From Clostridium_AD sp050717545 (GTDB lineage: Bacteria; Bacillota; Clostridia; Clostridiales; Clostridiaceae), in assembly GCF_050717545.1 (NCBI RefSeq), contig NZ_JBOITN010000037.1:1-64000 (forward strand): a stretch of 64,000 nt of DNA, given 5' to 3'. The notes beneath the pieces were generated by a model. It did not search any database. It was not told the origin of the DNA and worked only from the letters and a program-made list of their open reading frames with translations. The translations under genes and the position numbers were made by a program. This document shows positions 53,516 to 63,393 of the stretch, piece by piece; position 1 is the first letter of the stretch, and every line of letters starts with the position of its first letter.

Positions 53516-54775
53516 TTATTTTTCTAATACATCTTTCACTATAGAGTTATTATATAAAGAATTAGGATATTGTTTTACTAATTGTTGCGCATAACCTTTT
53601 GATTTTTTTATATTTACTTCTTTGGTTATAGTAATTAAATTATATAAAACTTCCTGCGCATAACTTCCGCTAGGAAATTGTTTTAAACTAAGTTCATAAT
53701 ATTTAACGGAATTTTCAAAATCAGAAACGGACTTATAGCTTACCGCTAACATATATATTATATGCTCTTGTAAATAGTTACCTTCTGAATATGGTAAAGC
53801 ATATAAAAAATATTTTTTAGCCTCTGTAAAATTTTTATCATTTATATAACTCATCCCTTTATCATAAAAGAATGTTATCCCATTGCTCTTAATAATATCT
53901 TCTCCTTTTACAATAAGCAAATTATCATTCATGCCTAATTCTACATCTTTCCACTCATTAACATATCCAACTATTTGCTCCATATTATTATCTTTTATGC
54001 TTTTATCTAACTTCTGCTTAGGAAATTTAATATTTTCTTGTTTAACTAAATTTTTAGCTTCTTTTATGTCTTCTACATCTTTTATTTCTTGTAAATCCTT
54101 ATTATTGATTAAAGCTGCTTTACTTTGTGTCTTTTTTAAGATATTAATTGAAAACTTCGAAAAATCGTTCACCTTATAGATATTATTTTTAGCAATTAAA
54201 ACTATAATTAGAATTAGAATTATACTGGTGGTTACTATGAAATTTTTTTTATAGTTTATTTCTCTTTTTATGTTACCAAATTCTATAATTATATCTTTAT
54301 TAGCAATCGCTCTTGTATTTTTTTTATCCACACGTATTACTTCATCAATGTATTGCAACGCTTTATCATATTCACCTTGCTTTATATAACAATTACTAAT
54401 ATAATTATTCACATTTATAAAATTAAAGTGACTTTTAGAGCATTGCTGTAAAAGTTTTAATGCACCAGATATATCAAATTTCCTTATTGCCTCCAATGCA
54501 TTTACATACAACTTCAATTTTTCCTTATCCCGCACGCTATCATTTAGATACTTTATTGATACTTTATCATTATTTCTTTTATAATTTATGTTCCAGGCTT
54601 GTTTTGCTTTTTCTAAATCGCCTTTTATATAATATAAAATACCTTTCAAATTTAGGGCTGCAGCATTTGTATTATTTAAAGAAATGCTTTTTTCACAAAG
54701 AACTAATGCCTTATCTATATAACCATCATTATATTTGTTCATCGCTTTAACATATTCTTTTCCTGATTTATCCAT
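53516..54775 (-). CDS. TPR-repeat membrane protein
   Basis: 419 aa. N-terminal TPR units about 5-75 and 95-165 (ALNLKGILYYIKGDLEKAKQ; ISNCYIKQGEYDKALQYIDE), one membrane helix about 178-196, a Lys/Glu-rich linker, then C-terminal TPR/YbgF-like units about 300-415. Typical scaffold for protein contacts on both membrane sides. Partner unknown. Confidence 0.85.
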   Translation of the reverse strand: MDKSGKEYVKAMNKYNDGYIDKALVLCEKSISLNNTNAAALNLKGILYYIKGDLEKAKQAWNINYKRNNDKVSIKYLNDSVRDKEKLKLYVNALEAIRKFDISGALKLLQQCSKSHFNFINVNNYISNCYIKQGEYDKALQYIDEVIRVDKKNTRAIANKDIIIEFGNIKREINYKKNFIVTTSIILILIIVLIAKNNIYKVNDFSKFSINILKKTQSKAALINNKDLQEIKDVEDIKEAKNLVKQENIKFPKQKLDKSIKDNNMEQIVGYVNEWKDVELGMNDNLLIVKGEDIIKSNGITFFYDKGMSYINDKNFTEAKKYFLYALPYSEGNYLQEHIIYMLAVSYKSVSDFENSVKYYELSLKQFPSGSYAQEVLYNLITITKEVNIKKSKGYAQQLVKQYPNSLYNNSIVKDVLEK

Positions 54776-55047
54776 GAACTCACCTTTTATTCTATTTATT
54801 TATAATTACTCTAATTATATCATATGATTAATTTTTTTAAGAGAATTATCTATAATAATAGTAATAAAAATATATATTAATTCATATTTTGTGATAAAAT
54901 TTTAAATGTTTCATATTATTATATTAATTACTATTTTACAATAAAGTTCTAAAGAGTAAAAAGTACATATTATATATTTATATTCTACAAATATAACATA
55001 CGGATATTATCATTAGTATATTATTTATAAATGCTGAGGGGGACCTT
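54776..55047. other. AT-rich spacer upstream of the 39-aa gene
   Basis: I see no feature other than AT-rich promoter-like sequence. Confidence 0.5.
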
Positions 55048-55167
55048 ATGGTAAATAAACAATTCTCTATTCTTATATATTTTTTAAGTACTATTTTAGT
55101 ATTAATTCTTTCAATATTTCTTTATAGGCTAGTTACTAATATTAACTTCAATATTTATACCCATTAA
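55048..55167 (+). CDS. Small single-span membrane protein (39 aa)
   Basis: MVNKQFS, then one strong hydrophobic helix (residues 8-26), then a short polar tail ending NIYTH. A GAGGGGGA SD is 5-6 nt before ATG and a terminator follows at 55238-55270. No family recognised; it looks like the many small sporulation or envelope peptides of clostridia. Confidence 0.6.
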   Translation: MVNKQFSILIYFLSTILVLILSIFLYRLVTNINFNIYTH

Positions 55168-55237
55168 TTAGAATCTATAATCAAATTTTTTATACCAAAA
55201 TTATAATCTAATATACAACAAACTTAAATTATAAACT

Positions 55238-55270
55238 AAAAAGACATACTTTAATATGATATGTCTTTTT
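55238..55270. terminator. Shared terminator of the 39-aa gene and cwlD
   Basis: AAAAAGACATA-N11-TATGTCTTTTT. Confidence 0.85.
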
Positions 55271-55306
55271 ATATTAACAATTAGTGTACATCAAAATATA
55301 TTATAT

Positions 55307-56020
55307 TTATTCCTGTGAAACACTTTTAAAATATTCACCTACAGATTTAGTTATGGATCCTGCTATCTTTTCTTGATATTCATCCGACTTTAATTTTTGC
55401 TCTTCTTCATCATTTGATAAAAATCCACATTCCACTATAACACTTGGCATAGTATCATTATCCCTTAATAACCTGTACGCAGTTTTAGCGGGTTTCTGTA
55501 CTCTCTTATTAGTAGGATCCAAATCTATTCTAAAGTTATTCTGAATTAGAGTTGCTAAAGATACGCTTTCTTTATAATTTGAATACCACACTTGGGCACC
55601 ATAATATTTACTCTCCGGAAAATAATTTAGATGTATACTAATAAGCATTTCGCAATTGCTAGATTTCTTTAAATCACATCTCTTCTTTAAATCTTCAATG
55701 TACCTCTGCCTTATAGTACCACTAGATGAATAAAGACCCGTATCTTCTTCTCTAGTCATAATTACCTCATAACCTGCATTTTGTAAACTTGCTTTAAGCT
55801 TTTTTACTATATTTAAATTAATGTTCTTCTCAACAGTACCATTCTTAGAACTTGTGCCACCATCAATACCTCCATGGCCTGCATCAATGAGTATCCTTTT
55901 ATTACTTTGACTAACATTCATAGTTTCATGTGCAAAGCTTAAATTTACACCTATAAAGCTTCCTATTCCTAAAAAAATTACCACAACAACAGCTATTAAC
56001 CTCTTATTAACATATTTCAA
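55307..56020 (-). CDS. cwlD: N-acetylmuramoyl-L-alanine amidase CwlD
   Basis: 237 aa, amidase_3 fold. N-terminal signal/anchor, ILIDAGHGGIDGG with the first zinc His, then EKNINL, SIHLNYF and VECGFLSNDEE. In spores the family helps make muramic-delta-lactam in cortex peptidoglycan. The start is probably TTG at 56018-56020 behind AAGGG; GTG three codons earlier overlaps the SD. Confidence 0.9.
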   Translation of the reverse strand: MKYVNKRLIAVVVVIFLGIGSFIGVNLSFAHETMNVSQSNKRILIDAGHGGIDGGTSSKNGTVEKNINLNIVKKLKASLQNAGYEVIMTREEDTGLYSSSGTIRQRYIEDLKKRCDLKKSSNCEMLISIHLNYFPESKYYGAQVWYSNYKESVSLATLIQNNFRIDLDPTNKRVQKPAKTAYRLLRDNDTMPSVIVECGFLSNDEEEQKLKSDEYQEKIAGSITKSVGEYFKSVSQE

Positions 56021-56158
56021 TGCACCCACCCTTTTATTTATTGGTATATGTTAATTTTATTCAACATGTATATAATTTATTATTATTTATTATAATACAC
56101 AGGATTAGTTATATTACATATCCTGTAATGTAATATAATTTTTTATAGAGGTGATTTA

Positions 56159-56803
56159 ATGTATAATTTAAAGCCTGAAACATTCGATTTTAACACAGTA
56201 AAAGGTATCTCTAAGAAGCAGCTAGATGAACATTACAAATTATATACAGGTTATGTAACCAAGTTAAATGAAATTTGGAACACTCCTTACGTGCCTACTA
56301 ATTACATTAATAGTAATCCCACTTATTCAAAAATGCGTAGCATAAAGCTAGGTGAAACATATTCACTTGATGGAGTAAAACTTCACAACCTTTATTTTGA
56401 AAATATGACAGGAGGTAATAATATCCCATATGGACCCGCATTTAACTCCATAGTAAATGAGTTTGGATCCTACGATGCATTTATCTCCTACCTTACAAAC
56501 GTAGGGCTATCCATGAGAGGCTGGGCAATTCTTACTATCGATTCTATCGACCATAAATTACATCTCACTGGGAGCGACTCACACGATAATGGTGCCATAT
56601 GGCAATCCTTCCCTCTATTAATTATGGATGTTTATGAGCATGCATACTTTATGGATTTTGGAACAGATAGAAAAAAATATATTTCTACATTTATTGAAAA
56701 TATAAATTGGGGCGTTTTAAATCAAAGATTCGAAAAATATATTTTGCAAGCACAATATATGGATATGAATAAAGCCAGGTATTGCCCATATAATTTATAC
56801 TAA
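56159..56803 (+). CDS. Superoxide dismutase, Fe/Mn family
   Basis: 214 aa. Metal ligands His25 (DEHYKLY), His76 (KLHNLYF), Asp157 and His161 (MDVYEHAYF) are all present. The N-terminal segment is less like typical Fe/Mn SOD than the C-terminal part. Removes superoxide during air exposure. SD AGAGGTGA. Monocistronic. Confidence 0.9.
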   Translation: MYNLKPETFDFNTVKGISKKQLDEHYKLYTGYVTKLNEIWNTPYVPTNYINSNPTYSKMRSIKLGETYSLDGVKLHNLYFENMTGGNNIPYGPAFNSIVNEFGSYDAFISYLTNVGLSMRGWAILTIDSIDHKLHLTGSDSHDNGAIWQSFPLLIMDVYEHAYFMDFGTDRKKYISTFIENINWGVLNQRFEKYILQAQYMDMNKARYCPYNLY

Positions 56804-56872
56804 TTTTAAATCTGTGAATGTTTGCTAGTTACGAGCTAATTTATCGTTATTTATAAACCACTAAAAAAAATA

Positions 56873-56904
56873 AAAACCCCCAAACATAATCGTTTGAGAG
56901 TTTT
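56873..56904 (-). terminator. Terminator after rpsI
   Basis: AAAACTCTCAAAC / GTTTGGGGGTTTT (minus strand, G-T pairs) then TATTTTTTT. Confidence 0.85.
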
Positions 56905-56918
56905 TAAATTCAAGAAAA

Positions 56919-57311
56919 TTATCTCTTTGAGAATTGAGATGCTTTTCTTGCTTTTTTAAGACCATATTTCTTTCTTTCTTTCATTCTTGGATCTCTTGTT
57001 AAAAAACCTGCACTTTTAAGCTCTGGTCTTAAAGTTTCGTCAGCTTTTAATAAAGATCTAGAAATACCGTGTCTTATTGCTCCAGCTTGACCTGTATATC
57101 CACCACCATGTACGTTAACTAAAACATCAAATTTATCTTTAGTTCCAGTTAATACTAAAGGTTGGTTAACTATAAGCATTAAAGTTTCTAATCCAAAATA
57201 GTTTTCTATGTTTCTTTTGTTTATAACAATCTTACCTTCGCCAGGTACAAGTCTTACTCTCGCAACTGATTTCTTTCTTCTTCCTGTTCCTATATATTGA
57301 ACCTTTGCCAT
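56919..57311 (-). CDS. rpsI: 30S ribosomal protein uS9 (RpsI)
   Basis: 130 aa, complete. It ends in the conserved basic tail KKARKASQFSKR that reaches the P-site tRNA. SD AAAGGAGG. Last gene of the run, 24 bp after rplM. Confidence 0.98.
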   Translation of the reverse strand: MAKVQYIGTGRRKKSVARVRLVPGEGKIVINKRNIENYFGLETLMLIVNQPLVLTGTKDKFDVLVNVHGGGYTGQAGAIRHGISRSLLKADETLRPELKSAGFLTRDPRMKERKKYGLKKARKASQFSKR

Positions 57312-57335
57312 ATTATATCCTCCTTTCGAATCTAA

Positions 57336-57770
57336 TTAGTATTTAAGTACTAGTACTTCTGGGTTTTGAGCTTCGTTCTTATGTTCTGGTCCTCTGTAAA
57401 CAGTTAATTTTTTAAGTGTTTGACGACCTAATGGTCCCGTTGGAAGCATTCTTCTTACTGCTTCTTCAAAAATAAACTCTGGTCTTTTAGCTAATGCTAC
57501 TCTATATGGAACTTCTTTTAATCCACCTGGATAATGAGAATGATGTCTTAACATTTTTTGGTCTAATTTCTTACCAGTTAAAACTATCTTATCAGCATTT
57601 ATTACAATTACAAAGTCACCTGTATCAACATGTGGTGTAAATGTTGGTTTATGTTTTCCTCTTAATATTGCTGCTATTTGACTTGCTGCTCTTCCTAAAA
57701 CTTTTCCTTCTACATCTACAACGAACCATTTTCTTTCTACTTCTAGTGGTTTTGCTAAGTATGATTTCAT
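57336..57770 (-). CDS. rplM: 50S ribosomal protein uL13 (RplM)
   Basis: 144 aa from ATG at 57768-57770 (MKSYLAKP), the usual L13 length, with SD GGGAGGG; an open frame continues nine codons upstream. KHKPTFTPHVDTGDFV is a family motif. Confidence 0.98.
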   Translation of the reverse strand: MKSYLAKPLEVERKWFVVDVEGKVLGRAASQIAAILRGKHKPTFTPHVDTGDFVIVINADKIVLTGKKLDQKMLRHHSHYPGGLKEVPYRVALAKRPEFIFEEAVRRMLPTGPLGRQTLKKLTVYRGPEHKNEAQNPEVLVLKY

Positions 57771-57812
57771 TATTTTCCCTCCCTGAACTTTTAACAATTA
57801 AAACTCTATGCT

Positions 57813-57836
57813 AAAGATCCGGGGCTAGTGGATCTT
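57813..57836 (-). promoter_or_regulatory. L13 leader hairpin
   Basis: AAGATCC-N9-GGATCTT lies 45-65 nt before rplM, in the position and form of the L13-leader structures of Firmicutes, where L13 binds its own message. Autoregulation is inferred. Confidence 0.5.
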
Positions 57837-57932
57837 ATACACGATATTTTATACAAACATTAATAAGTATAATACATTCTACCAGGTGTGTCAATGTTTT
57901 TAGACATGATATTAGATTTAAATGTTTTTATT

Positions 57933-58667
57933 TTAATAAAAAACTTCTTCCAAACATAATCCATTGGGTGGAACAGATTTTCCTGCCCTTGATCTCTCTT
58001 TTGATTCAATTATATCCTTAATCTCGCTTGGTTTTATTTTACCTTCCCCAACTCTAATTAATGATCCAACTATTATTCTAACCATATTGTATAGGAAACC
58101 GTCAGCAGCAATATATATTTTAATCATATCTTTATCTCTTATGACATCTAGCCTAGATATAGTTCTTATAGAAGTTTTCACGGAACTTCCTAAATTTTTA
58201 AATGCAGAAAAGTCATGTGTACCTATAAAATAGAATGCCCCTAATTGCATAATCTCTGCATCTAATATTCTTTGGTGGTGATATATGTAATTGCGACCTA
58301 CTGCAGCATACACACGCCTATTAATTATTGTATAACTATATAGTTTTCCTGTACTATTATATCTTGCATGAAAATCCATTGGCATATCAAAAGAGTTCCT
58401 TATCACAATATCTTTGGGAAGCTGGCTATTAATAGCTCCCGCAAATTTTTCAACAGGTATTTTACTATTAGTATAAAAATTGCCTGTATAACCTTTTGCA
58501 TGAACTCCAGCATCTGTTCTACTAGAACCTGTAATTAAAGCTCTTTCACCTATGATCCTCTCAATAGCAGTCTCTACCTTTTCTTGAATCGTCATGACAT
58601 TATTTTGCCTTTGCCATCCGCAATAGTTCGTTCCATCGTATTCTATTATAAGCTTTATATTTCTCAA
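57933..58667 (-). CDS. truA: tRNA pseudouridine(38-40) synthase TruA
   Basis: 244 aa. GSSRTDAGVHA holds the catalytic Asp; NFYTNSK and LIRVGEGK are family motifs. It starts with TTG at 58665-58667 after AAAAGGGCG. Usual position between ecfT and rplM. Confidence 0.96.
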   Translation of the reverse strand: MRNIKLIIEYDGTNYCGWQRQNNVMTIQEKVETAIERIIGERALITGSSRTDAGVHAKGYTGNFYTNSKIPVEKFAGAINSQLPKDIVIRNSFDMPMDFHARYNSTGKLYSYTIINRRVYAAVGRNYIYHHQRILDAEIMQLGAFYFIGTHDFSAFKNLGSSVKTSIRTISRLDVIRDKDMIKIYIAADGFLYNMVRIIVGSLIRVGEGKIKPSEIKDIIESKERSRAGKSVPPNGLCLEEVFY

Positions 58668-58729
58668 AGAGTCACGCCCTTTTCTAATTATAGCTAGAAT
58701 TTAATACTACTTAGTACCTTATTAGAATA

Positions 58730-59533
58730 CTACGTTCTGCTAAAAATGGTAATAAAAAATAGCACTGAAAAAGCAAAACTTGCAATATAATCATTATTCG
58801 TTATCTTTAACTCTTTCATCCTAGTTCTTCCTTCTCCACCCTTATAACATCTTGATTCCATAGCCATTGCTAATTCATCTGCCCTTCTAAATGAACTTAT
58901 AAATAATGGAACTAAAATAGGAATTAGACTTTTAGCCCTACTTATTAAATTTCCAGACTCAAAATCAGCACCTCTTGCCATTTGTGCTTTCATTATCTTA
59001 TCAGTCTCATCCATAAGAGTAGGAATAAACCTTAATGCTATAGTCATCATCATAGCAAGTTCATGAGCTGGCACGCCTATTCTCTTAAAAGGGTTTAGAA
59101 TACTTTCAATACCATCAGTTAACTCTATTGGGGACGTTGTAAGTGTTAGTATTGACGTTCCCATAATTAAAAATACTAATCTAATAATCATAAATGCGGC
59201 AATAACTAAACCTTCTTTATAAACTTTTATAAAATGCCACTGAATAAGTGGAAGGCTTCCATTTCCACTAGTCATAAATATATTTAATATTGCAGTAATG
59301 AGCAATAAAACTAAAATAGGCTTTAACCCATTATAAATATACTTAAAGGATAGTTTAGCTATTAGTATTGTTACCACTAAAAATGTAAATATATATAAAT
59401 ATCCCACAAAATTATTCACCAAAAATAGGTTAATAATAAATAATACAGATATTAGTATCTTAAATCTTGAGTCCAATTTATGTACAAAAGAGTCGCCTGG
59501 TATATATTGACCTATTGTAATATCCTTGATCAT
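58730..59533 (-). CDS. ecfT: Energy-coupling factor transmembrane protein EcfT
   Basis: 267 aa from ATG at 59531-59533 (MIKDITIGQY), GGAGG 7 nt upstream. Five or six helices and the coupling motifs AQMARGADFE and AMESRCYKGG that rest on the two ATPases. Shared core for vitamin and metal uptake with various S-components. Confidence 0.96.
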   Translation of the reverse strand: MIKDITIGQYIPGDSFVHKLDSRFKILISVLFIINLFLVNNFVGYLYIFTFLVVTILIAKLSFKYIYNGLKPILVLLLITAILNIFMTSGNGSLPLIQWHFIKVYKEGLVIAAFMIIRLVFLIMGTSILTLTTSPIELTDGIESILNPFKRIGVPAHELAMMMTIALRFIPTLMDETDKIMKAQMARGADFESGNLISRAKSLIPILVPLFISSFRRADELAMAMESRCYKGGEGRTRMKELKITNNDYIASFAFSVLFFITIFSRT

Positions 59534-59611
59534 ACAAATTCCTCCAATGTGTTTTAAAAAGCACATATTACTGTTATATATATGATACCTTCTTCGGGCA
59601 AAGTATTTATA

Positions 59612-60466
59612 CTAGTTTGTTTTGAGTATCTTAAGCAATTCTTCTTTAGCTTTTTGTATTGTAAATATATCAGAAGATAAATTAAATCCTTTATTGTGCA
59701 GCTCGCGAATAAGATATGTTACTTGTGGTACTGCTAGGCCCACGCTTTCTAGAATTTCTACTTGTCTAAATATTTTCTGGGGCGTTCCGTCCAAGATACA
59801 TTTTCCATTATCCATCACTAAAATTCTATTAGCAACCTTAGCTACATCTTCCATGCTATGTGATACTAAAATTATAGTCATGTCATTCTCATTGTAAAGA
59901 TCAAGAATTTTTCCTAGAATATCATCTCTACCCTTGGGATCAAGACCTGCTGTAGGTTCATCTAAAATTAGAATTTTGGGCTCCATAGCTATTACGCCAG
60001 CAATGGCTACTCTTCTTTTTTGACCACCACTTATTTCAAAAGGTGACTTATCCTTATACTGCTGATAATCCAGACCTACGATTTTCATAGCCCTTTGAAC
60101 TCTTTTATTTATCTCATCATTATCTAGACCTAAGTTTTTAGGTCCAAAAGCAATGTCTTTTTCAATAGTTTCTTCAAAAAGCTGGTATTCAGGATACTGA
60201 AATACTAGTCCAACTTTCTTTCTTACATTTGTAAGTTTCACATTTTTCTGAGTTATGTCTATGTCATCAATTAACAATCTTCCTGCTGTTGGTTTTAATA
60301 ATCCATTTATATGTTGTATCAGAGTAGACTTTCCAGAACCTGTATGCCCAATTAGTGCTATAAATTCTCCTTGCTTTATCTCTATGGACACGTCATCTAT
60401 AGCTTTTTTTTCAAAAGGAGTTTTCGCCATATATATATATGATAAATTTTCTATTTTAATTGACAT
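59612..60466 (-). CDS. ecfA2: ECF transporter ATPase EcfA2
   Basis: 284 aa. Walker A GHTGSGKST, signature ISGGQKRR, Walker B ILILDEPTAGLDP. Overlaps ecfA1 by 16 bp. Forms the ATPase heterodimer with EcfA1. Confidence 0.96.
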   Translation of the reverse strand: MSIKIENLSYIYMAKTPFEKKAIDDVSIEIKQGEFIALIGHTGSGKSTLIQHINGLLKPTAGRLLIDDIDITQKNVKLTNVRKKVGLVFQYPEYQLFEETIEKDIAFGPKNLGLDNDEINKRVQRAMKIVGLDYQQYKDKSPFEISGGQKRRVAIAGVIAMEPKILILDEPTAGLDPKGRDDILGKILDLYNENDMTIILVSHSMEDVAKVANRILVMDNGKCILDGTPQKIFRQVEILESVGLAVPQVTYLIRELHNKGFNLSSDIFTIQKAKEELLKILKTN

Positions 60467-61296
60467 AATGCATTCACCATCTCATCTATAGTTAATATAT
60501 CTGATCCTATATTAATACCATTTTGTCTAAGTTCATATGCAAGTTCTGTTACTTGCGGAACATCTAATCCTATTTTTTTCATAAGAGATACATTCCTAAA
60601 TATTTCTTTAGGTATTCCATTCATCACAACTTTTCCATTATCCATAACTACAATTCTATCAGCCTCTACTGCTTCTTCCATATTATGAGTTATTAAGATT
60701 ATTGTTATGCCATATTTTTTATTTATCTCTTTTATAGTGCGCATAACTTCCTTTCTCCCAAATGGATCCAGCATAGCTGTTGGTTCATCGAAAACAATAC
60801 ATTTTGGCATCATAGCAAGAATACCTGCAATAGCTACTCTTTGTTTTTGACCACCTGAAAGTAAATGTGGAGCATGTTTTCTGTATTCATACATTTGTAC
60901 ATTTTTTAAAGCTTCGTCTACTCTTTTTCTAATCTCCTTAGGTTCTAGTCCTAAATTTTCAGGTCCAAAAGCTACATCCTCTTCTACAATAGTTGCAACA
61001 ATTTGATTATCAGGATTTTGAAATACCATTCCTGCTATATTCCTAATGGGCCATAAATTATTTTCGTCGGAAGTTCTTAGTCCATCTACATAGACCTCCC
61101 CCGCCGTGGGCACTAGTAGAGCATTTATATGTTTAGCAAAAGTTGATTTACCTGATCCATTATGTCCAAGTACTACCAAAAACTCACCCTTATTAACCTC
61201 TAAATCTAATCCATCAATGGCTACTTTAGGCTGTTCTTCTTCACTATGAGGGTACTTATAAACAAGTTTATTACATATAACCATTTTTTCACCCAT
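60451..61296 (-). CDS. ecfA1: ECF transporter ATPase EcfA1
   Basis: 281 aa from ATG at 61294-61296; the GTG three codons upstream is inside the SD (GGGAG). Walker A GHNGSGKST, signature LSGGQKQR, Walker B CIVFDEPTAMLDP. Confidence 0.96.
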   Translation of the reverse strand: MGEKMVICNKLVYKYPHSEEEQPKVAIDGLDLEVNKGEFLVVLGHNGSGKSTFAKHINALLVPTAGEVYVDGLRTSDENNLWPIRNIAGMVFQNPDNQIVATIVEEDVAFGPENLGLEPKEIRKRVDEALKNVQMYEYRKHAPHLLSGGQKQRVAIAGILAMMPKCIVFDEPTAMLDPFGRKEVMRTIKEINKKYGITIILITHNMEEAVEADRIVVMDNGKVVMNGIPKEIFRNVSLMKKIGLDVPQVTELAYELRQNGINIGSDILTIDEMVNALCQLK

Positions 61297-61337
61297 AAGT
61301 GTCACTCCCTACGTTTATAAATATGAATATGAAAATA

Positions 61338-61365
61338 GGGATTAAGTTTGTTCTCACTTAATCCC
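61338..61365 (-). terminator. Hairpin between rplQ and ecfA1
   Basis: GGGATTAAGT / ACTTAATCCC, 10-bp stem, then TATTTTC. It is likely a partial terminator that lowers ecf expression relative to ribosomal proteins. Confidence 0.65.
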
Positions 61366-61375
61366 TTTGATCAAA

Positions 61376-61717
61376 CTATACTAATTCTATTATACTCATT
61401 TCTGCTGCGTCGCCTCTTCTTGGACCCATTTTCATTATTCTAGTATAGCCGCCATTTCTCTCGGCATACTTAGGTGCAATATTGTCAAATAGATCTTTAA
61501 CAACACTTTCTTCAGTAATAAATGCAAGTGCTTGCCTTCTAGCATGAAGATCTCCTCTTTTTCCAAGAGTTATCATTCTTTCAGCAAATTTTCTAGTTTC
61601 TTTTGCTCTAGTTACAGTAGTTTCAATTTTACCATACTTCAACAAATTAGTTGCAAGACTTCTAAACATTGCAATTCTTTGATCAGTGGCGCGTCCTAAT
61701 TTACGGTACATTGCCAT
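61376..61717 (-). CDS. rplQ: 50S ribosomal protein bL17 (RplQ)
   Basis: 113 aa, complete. N-terminal MAMYRKLGRATDQRIAMFR and C-terminal GPRRGDAAEMSIIELV. SD AAGGAGG. Confidence 0.98.
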   Translation of the reverse strand: MAMYRKLGRATDQRIAMFRSLATNLLKYGKIETTVTRAKETRKFAERMITLGKRGDLHARRQALAFITEESVVKDLFDNIAPKYAERNGGYTRIMKMGPRRGDAAEMSIIELV

Positions 61718-61729
61718 GTGCGTTCCTCC

Positions 61730-62677
61730 TTACTCTTCAGTTAGTTTTAAGTTCAAACTCAAAGCTTGAAGTTTTTGTTCTACTTCTTCAAGTGATTTCT
61801 TACCTAAATTTCTAACCTTCATCATATCATCCATTGATCTTTCTGTTAGTTCCTGAACTGTATTAATACCAGCTCTTTTTAAGCAGTTATAACTTCTAAC
61901 AGAAAGGTCAAGTTCTTCTATAGTCATTTCAAGAACTTTTTCTTTCTTATCTTCTTCTTTTTCAACCATTATTTCAACATTATCAGCATGATCTGTTAAT
62001 GTCATAAATAATTTAAAGTGTTCGATAAGTATTTTAGCTGATAAACCAATGGCTTCATCTGGTCTAATTGTTCCATTAGTCCAAATCTCGATAGTTAATT
62101 TATCATAATCAGTAATTTGGCCTACTCTAGTGTTTTCTACAGAAAAATTTACTCTTTTGACTGGTGTGTAAATTGAATCCACAGGAATAGTAGCAATAGC
62201 TAATTCATCTGTCTTGTTTTTAGCCATAGACACATATCCTCTACCTCTATTAACAGTTAATTCCATATATAATCTAGCTTCATCATCTAATGTTGCAATA
62301 TGTAAATCGTCATTAACGACCTCTATATCTCCATCAGTATTGATATCTGCTCCAGTAACAACACCTGGTCCTTTAGCATCAATATAAATTGTCCTAGGAC
62401 CTTCTCCAGTCATTTTTAATGCTAAGCTTTTAATGTTTAGAATTAATTCTGTAACATCTTCCTTAACACCTTTAACTGTGGAAAATTCGTGAAGTACTGT
62501 ATCAATCTTAACTGCACTTGTAGCAACTCCTGGCAATGAAGAAAGAAGAATTCTTCTTAATGCATTACCTAAAGTTATACCATAACCTCTTTCAAGTGGT
62601 TCAATAACAAACTTACCATAAGATCCATCTTCAGCTGTTTCTACACATTCTATTTTTGGCTTTTCAATTTCTAACAT
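61730..62677 (-). CDS. rpoA: RNA polymerase subunit alpha (RpoA)
   Basis: 315 aa. N-terminal dimerisation domain (LERGYGITLGNALRRILLSS) and C-terminal domain with ELDLSVRSYNCLKRAGINT and the UP-element-binding helix-hairpin-helix. SD AAGGAGG. Confidence 0.98.
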   Translation of the reverse strand: MLEIEKPKIECVETAEDGSYGKFVIEPLERGYGITLGNALRRILLSSLPGVATSAVKIDTVLHEFSTVKGVKEDVTELILNIKSLALKMTGEGPRTIYIDAKGPGVVTGADINTDGDIEVVNDDLHIATLDDEARLYMELTVNRGRGYVSMAKNKTDELAIATIPVDSIYTPVKRVNFSVENTRVGQITDYDKLTIEIWTNGTIRPDEAIGLSAKILIEHFKLFMTLTDHADNVEIMVEKEEDKKEKVLEMTIEELDLSVRSYNCLKRAGINTVQELTERSMDDMMKVRNLGKKSLEEVEQKLQALSLNLKLTEE

Positions 62678-62739
62678 AATAAACCCTCCTTTTTTTTATT
62701 GGCAACTTATTATGAGGGCAACTGATTCTATATTAATGA

Positions 62740-63360
62740 CTATTTGCTGTATAATTCGACGATTAACGTTTCATTAACAGGAACATCTATATCTTCCCTA
62801 GTTGGTTGTGATAAAACTTTTCCTTCGAATTTCTCTAAGTTAGCTTCTAACCAATTTGGTAAAGTTTTAGGGTTTTCAAGGAAAACCTTAAATTTCTCAG
62901 TAGCTCTGCTCTTTTCACATGCAGATACTACTTCATTTGCTGTTAAACTGTAAGAAGGAATATCCACCTTTTTACCGTTAACTAAGAAATGTCCGTGAGT
63001 TACTAGTTGCCTAGCTTCTTGTCTTGAATTACCGTAACCTAATCTATAAACTACGTTATCAAGTCTCACTTCTAGAAGTCTTAATAGGTTTTCACCTGTT
63101 ATACCCCTTAACTTGTCAGCCTTTTCATAATATCTTCTAAATTGACTTTCAAGTATTCCGTATATTCTCTTAGCCTTTTGTTTTTCTCTTAATTGTAATC
63201 CGTAATTGGACATTTTCTTCTTACTCTGTCCGTGTTGTCCTGGTGCATAGCCTCTTCTGGCAAATGCACATTTATCTGTAAAACATCTATCACCCTTAAG
63301 GTTTAGCTTCATGCCTTCTCTTCTACAAAGTCTACAAGTAGCTCCAGTATATCTTGCCAT
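62740..63360 (-). CDS. rpsD: 30S ribosomal protein uS4 (RpsD)
   Basis: 206 aa with an S4 RNA-binding domain (LEVRLDNVVYRLGYGNSRQE). CRLCRREGMKLNLKG gives a zinc-finger-type Cys set (with CFTDKC), so this is the zinc-binding C+ form. Confidence 0.98.
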   Translation of the reverse strand: MARYTGATCRLCRREGMKLNLKGDRCFTDKCAFARRGYAPGQHGQSKKKMSNYGLQLREKQKAKRIYGILESQFRRYYEKADKLRGITGENLLRLLEVRLDNVVYRLGYGNSRQEARQLVTHGHFLVNGKKVDIPSYSLTANEVVSACEKSRATEKFKVFLENPKTLPNWLEANLEKFEGKVLSQPTREDIDVPVNETLIVELYSK

Positions 63361-63393
63361 TCAAATTACACCTCCTATTTACTATCCTATTAA

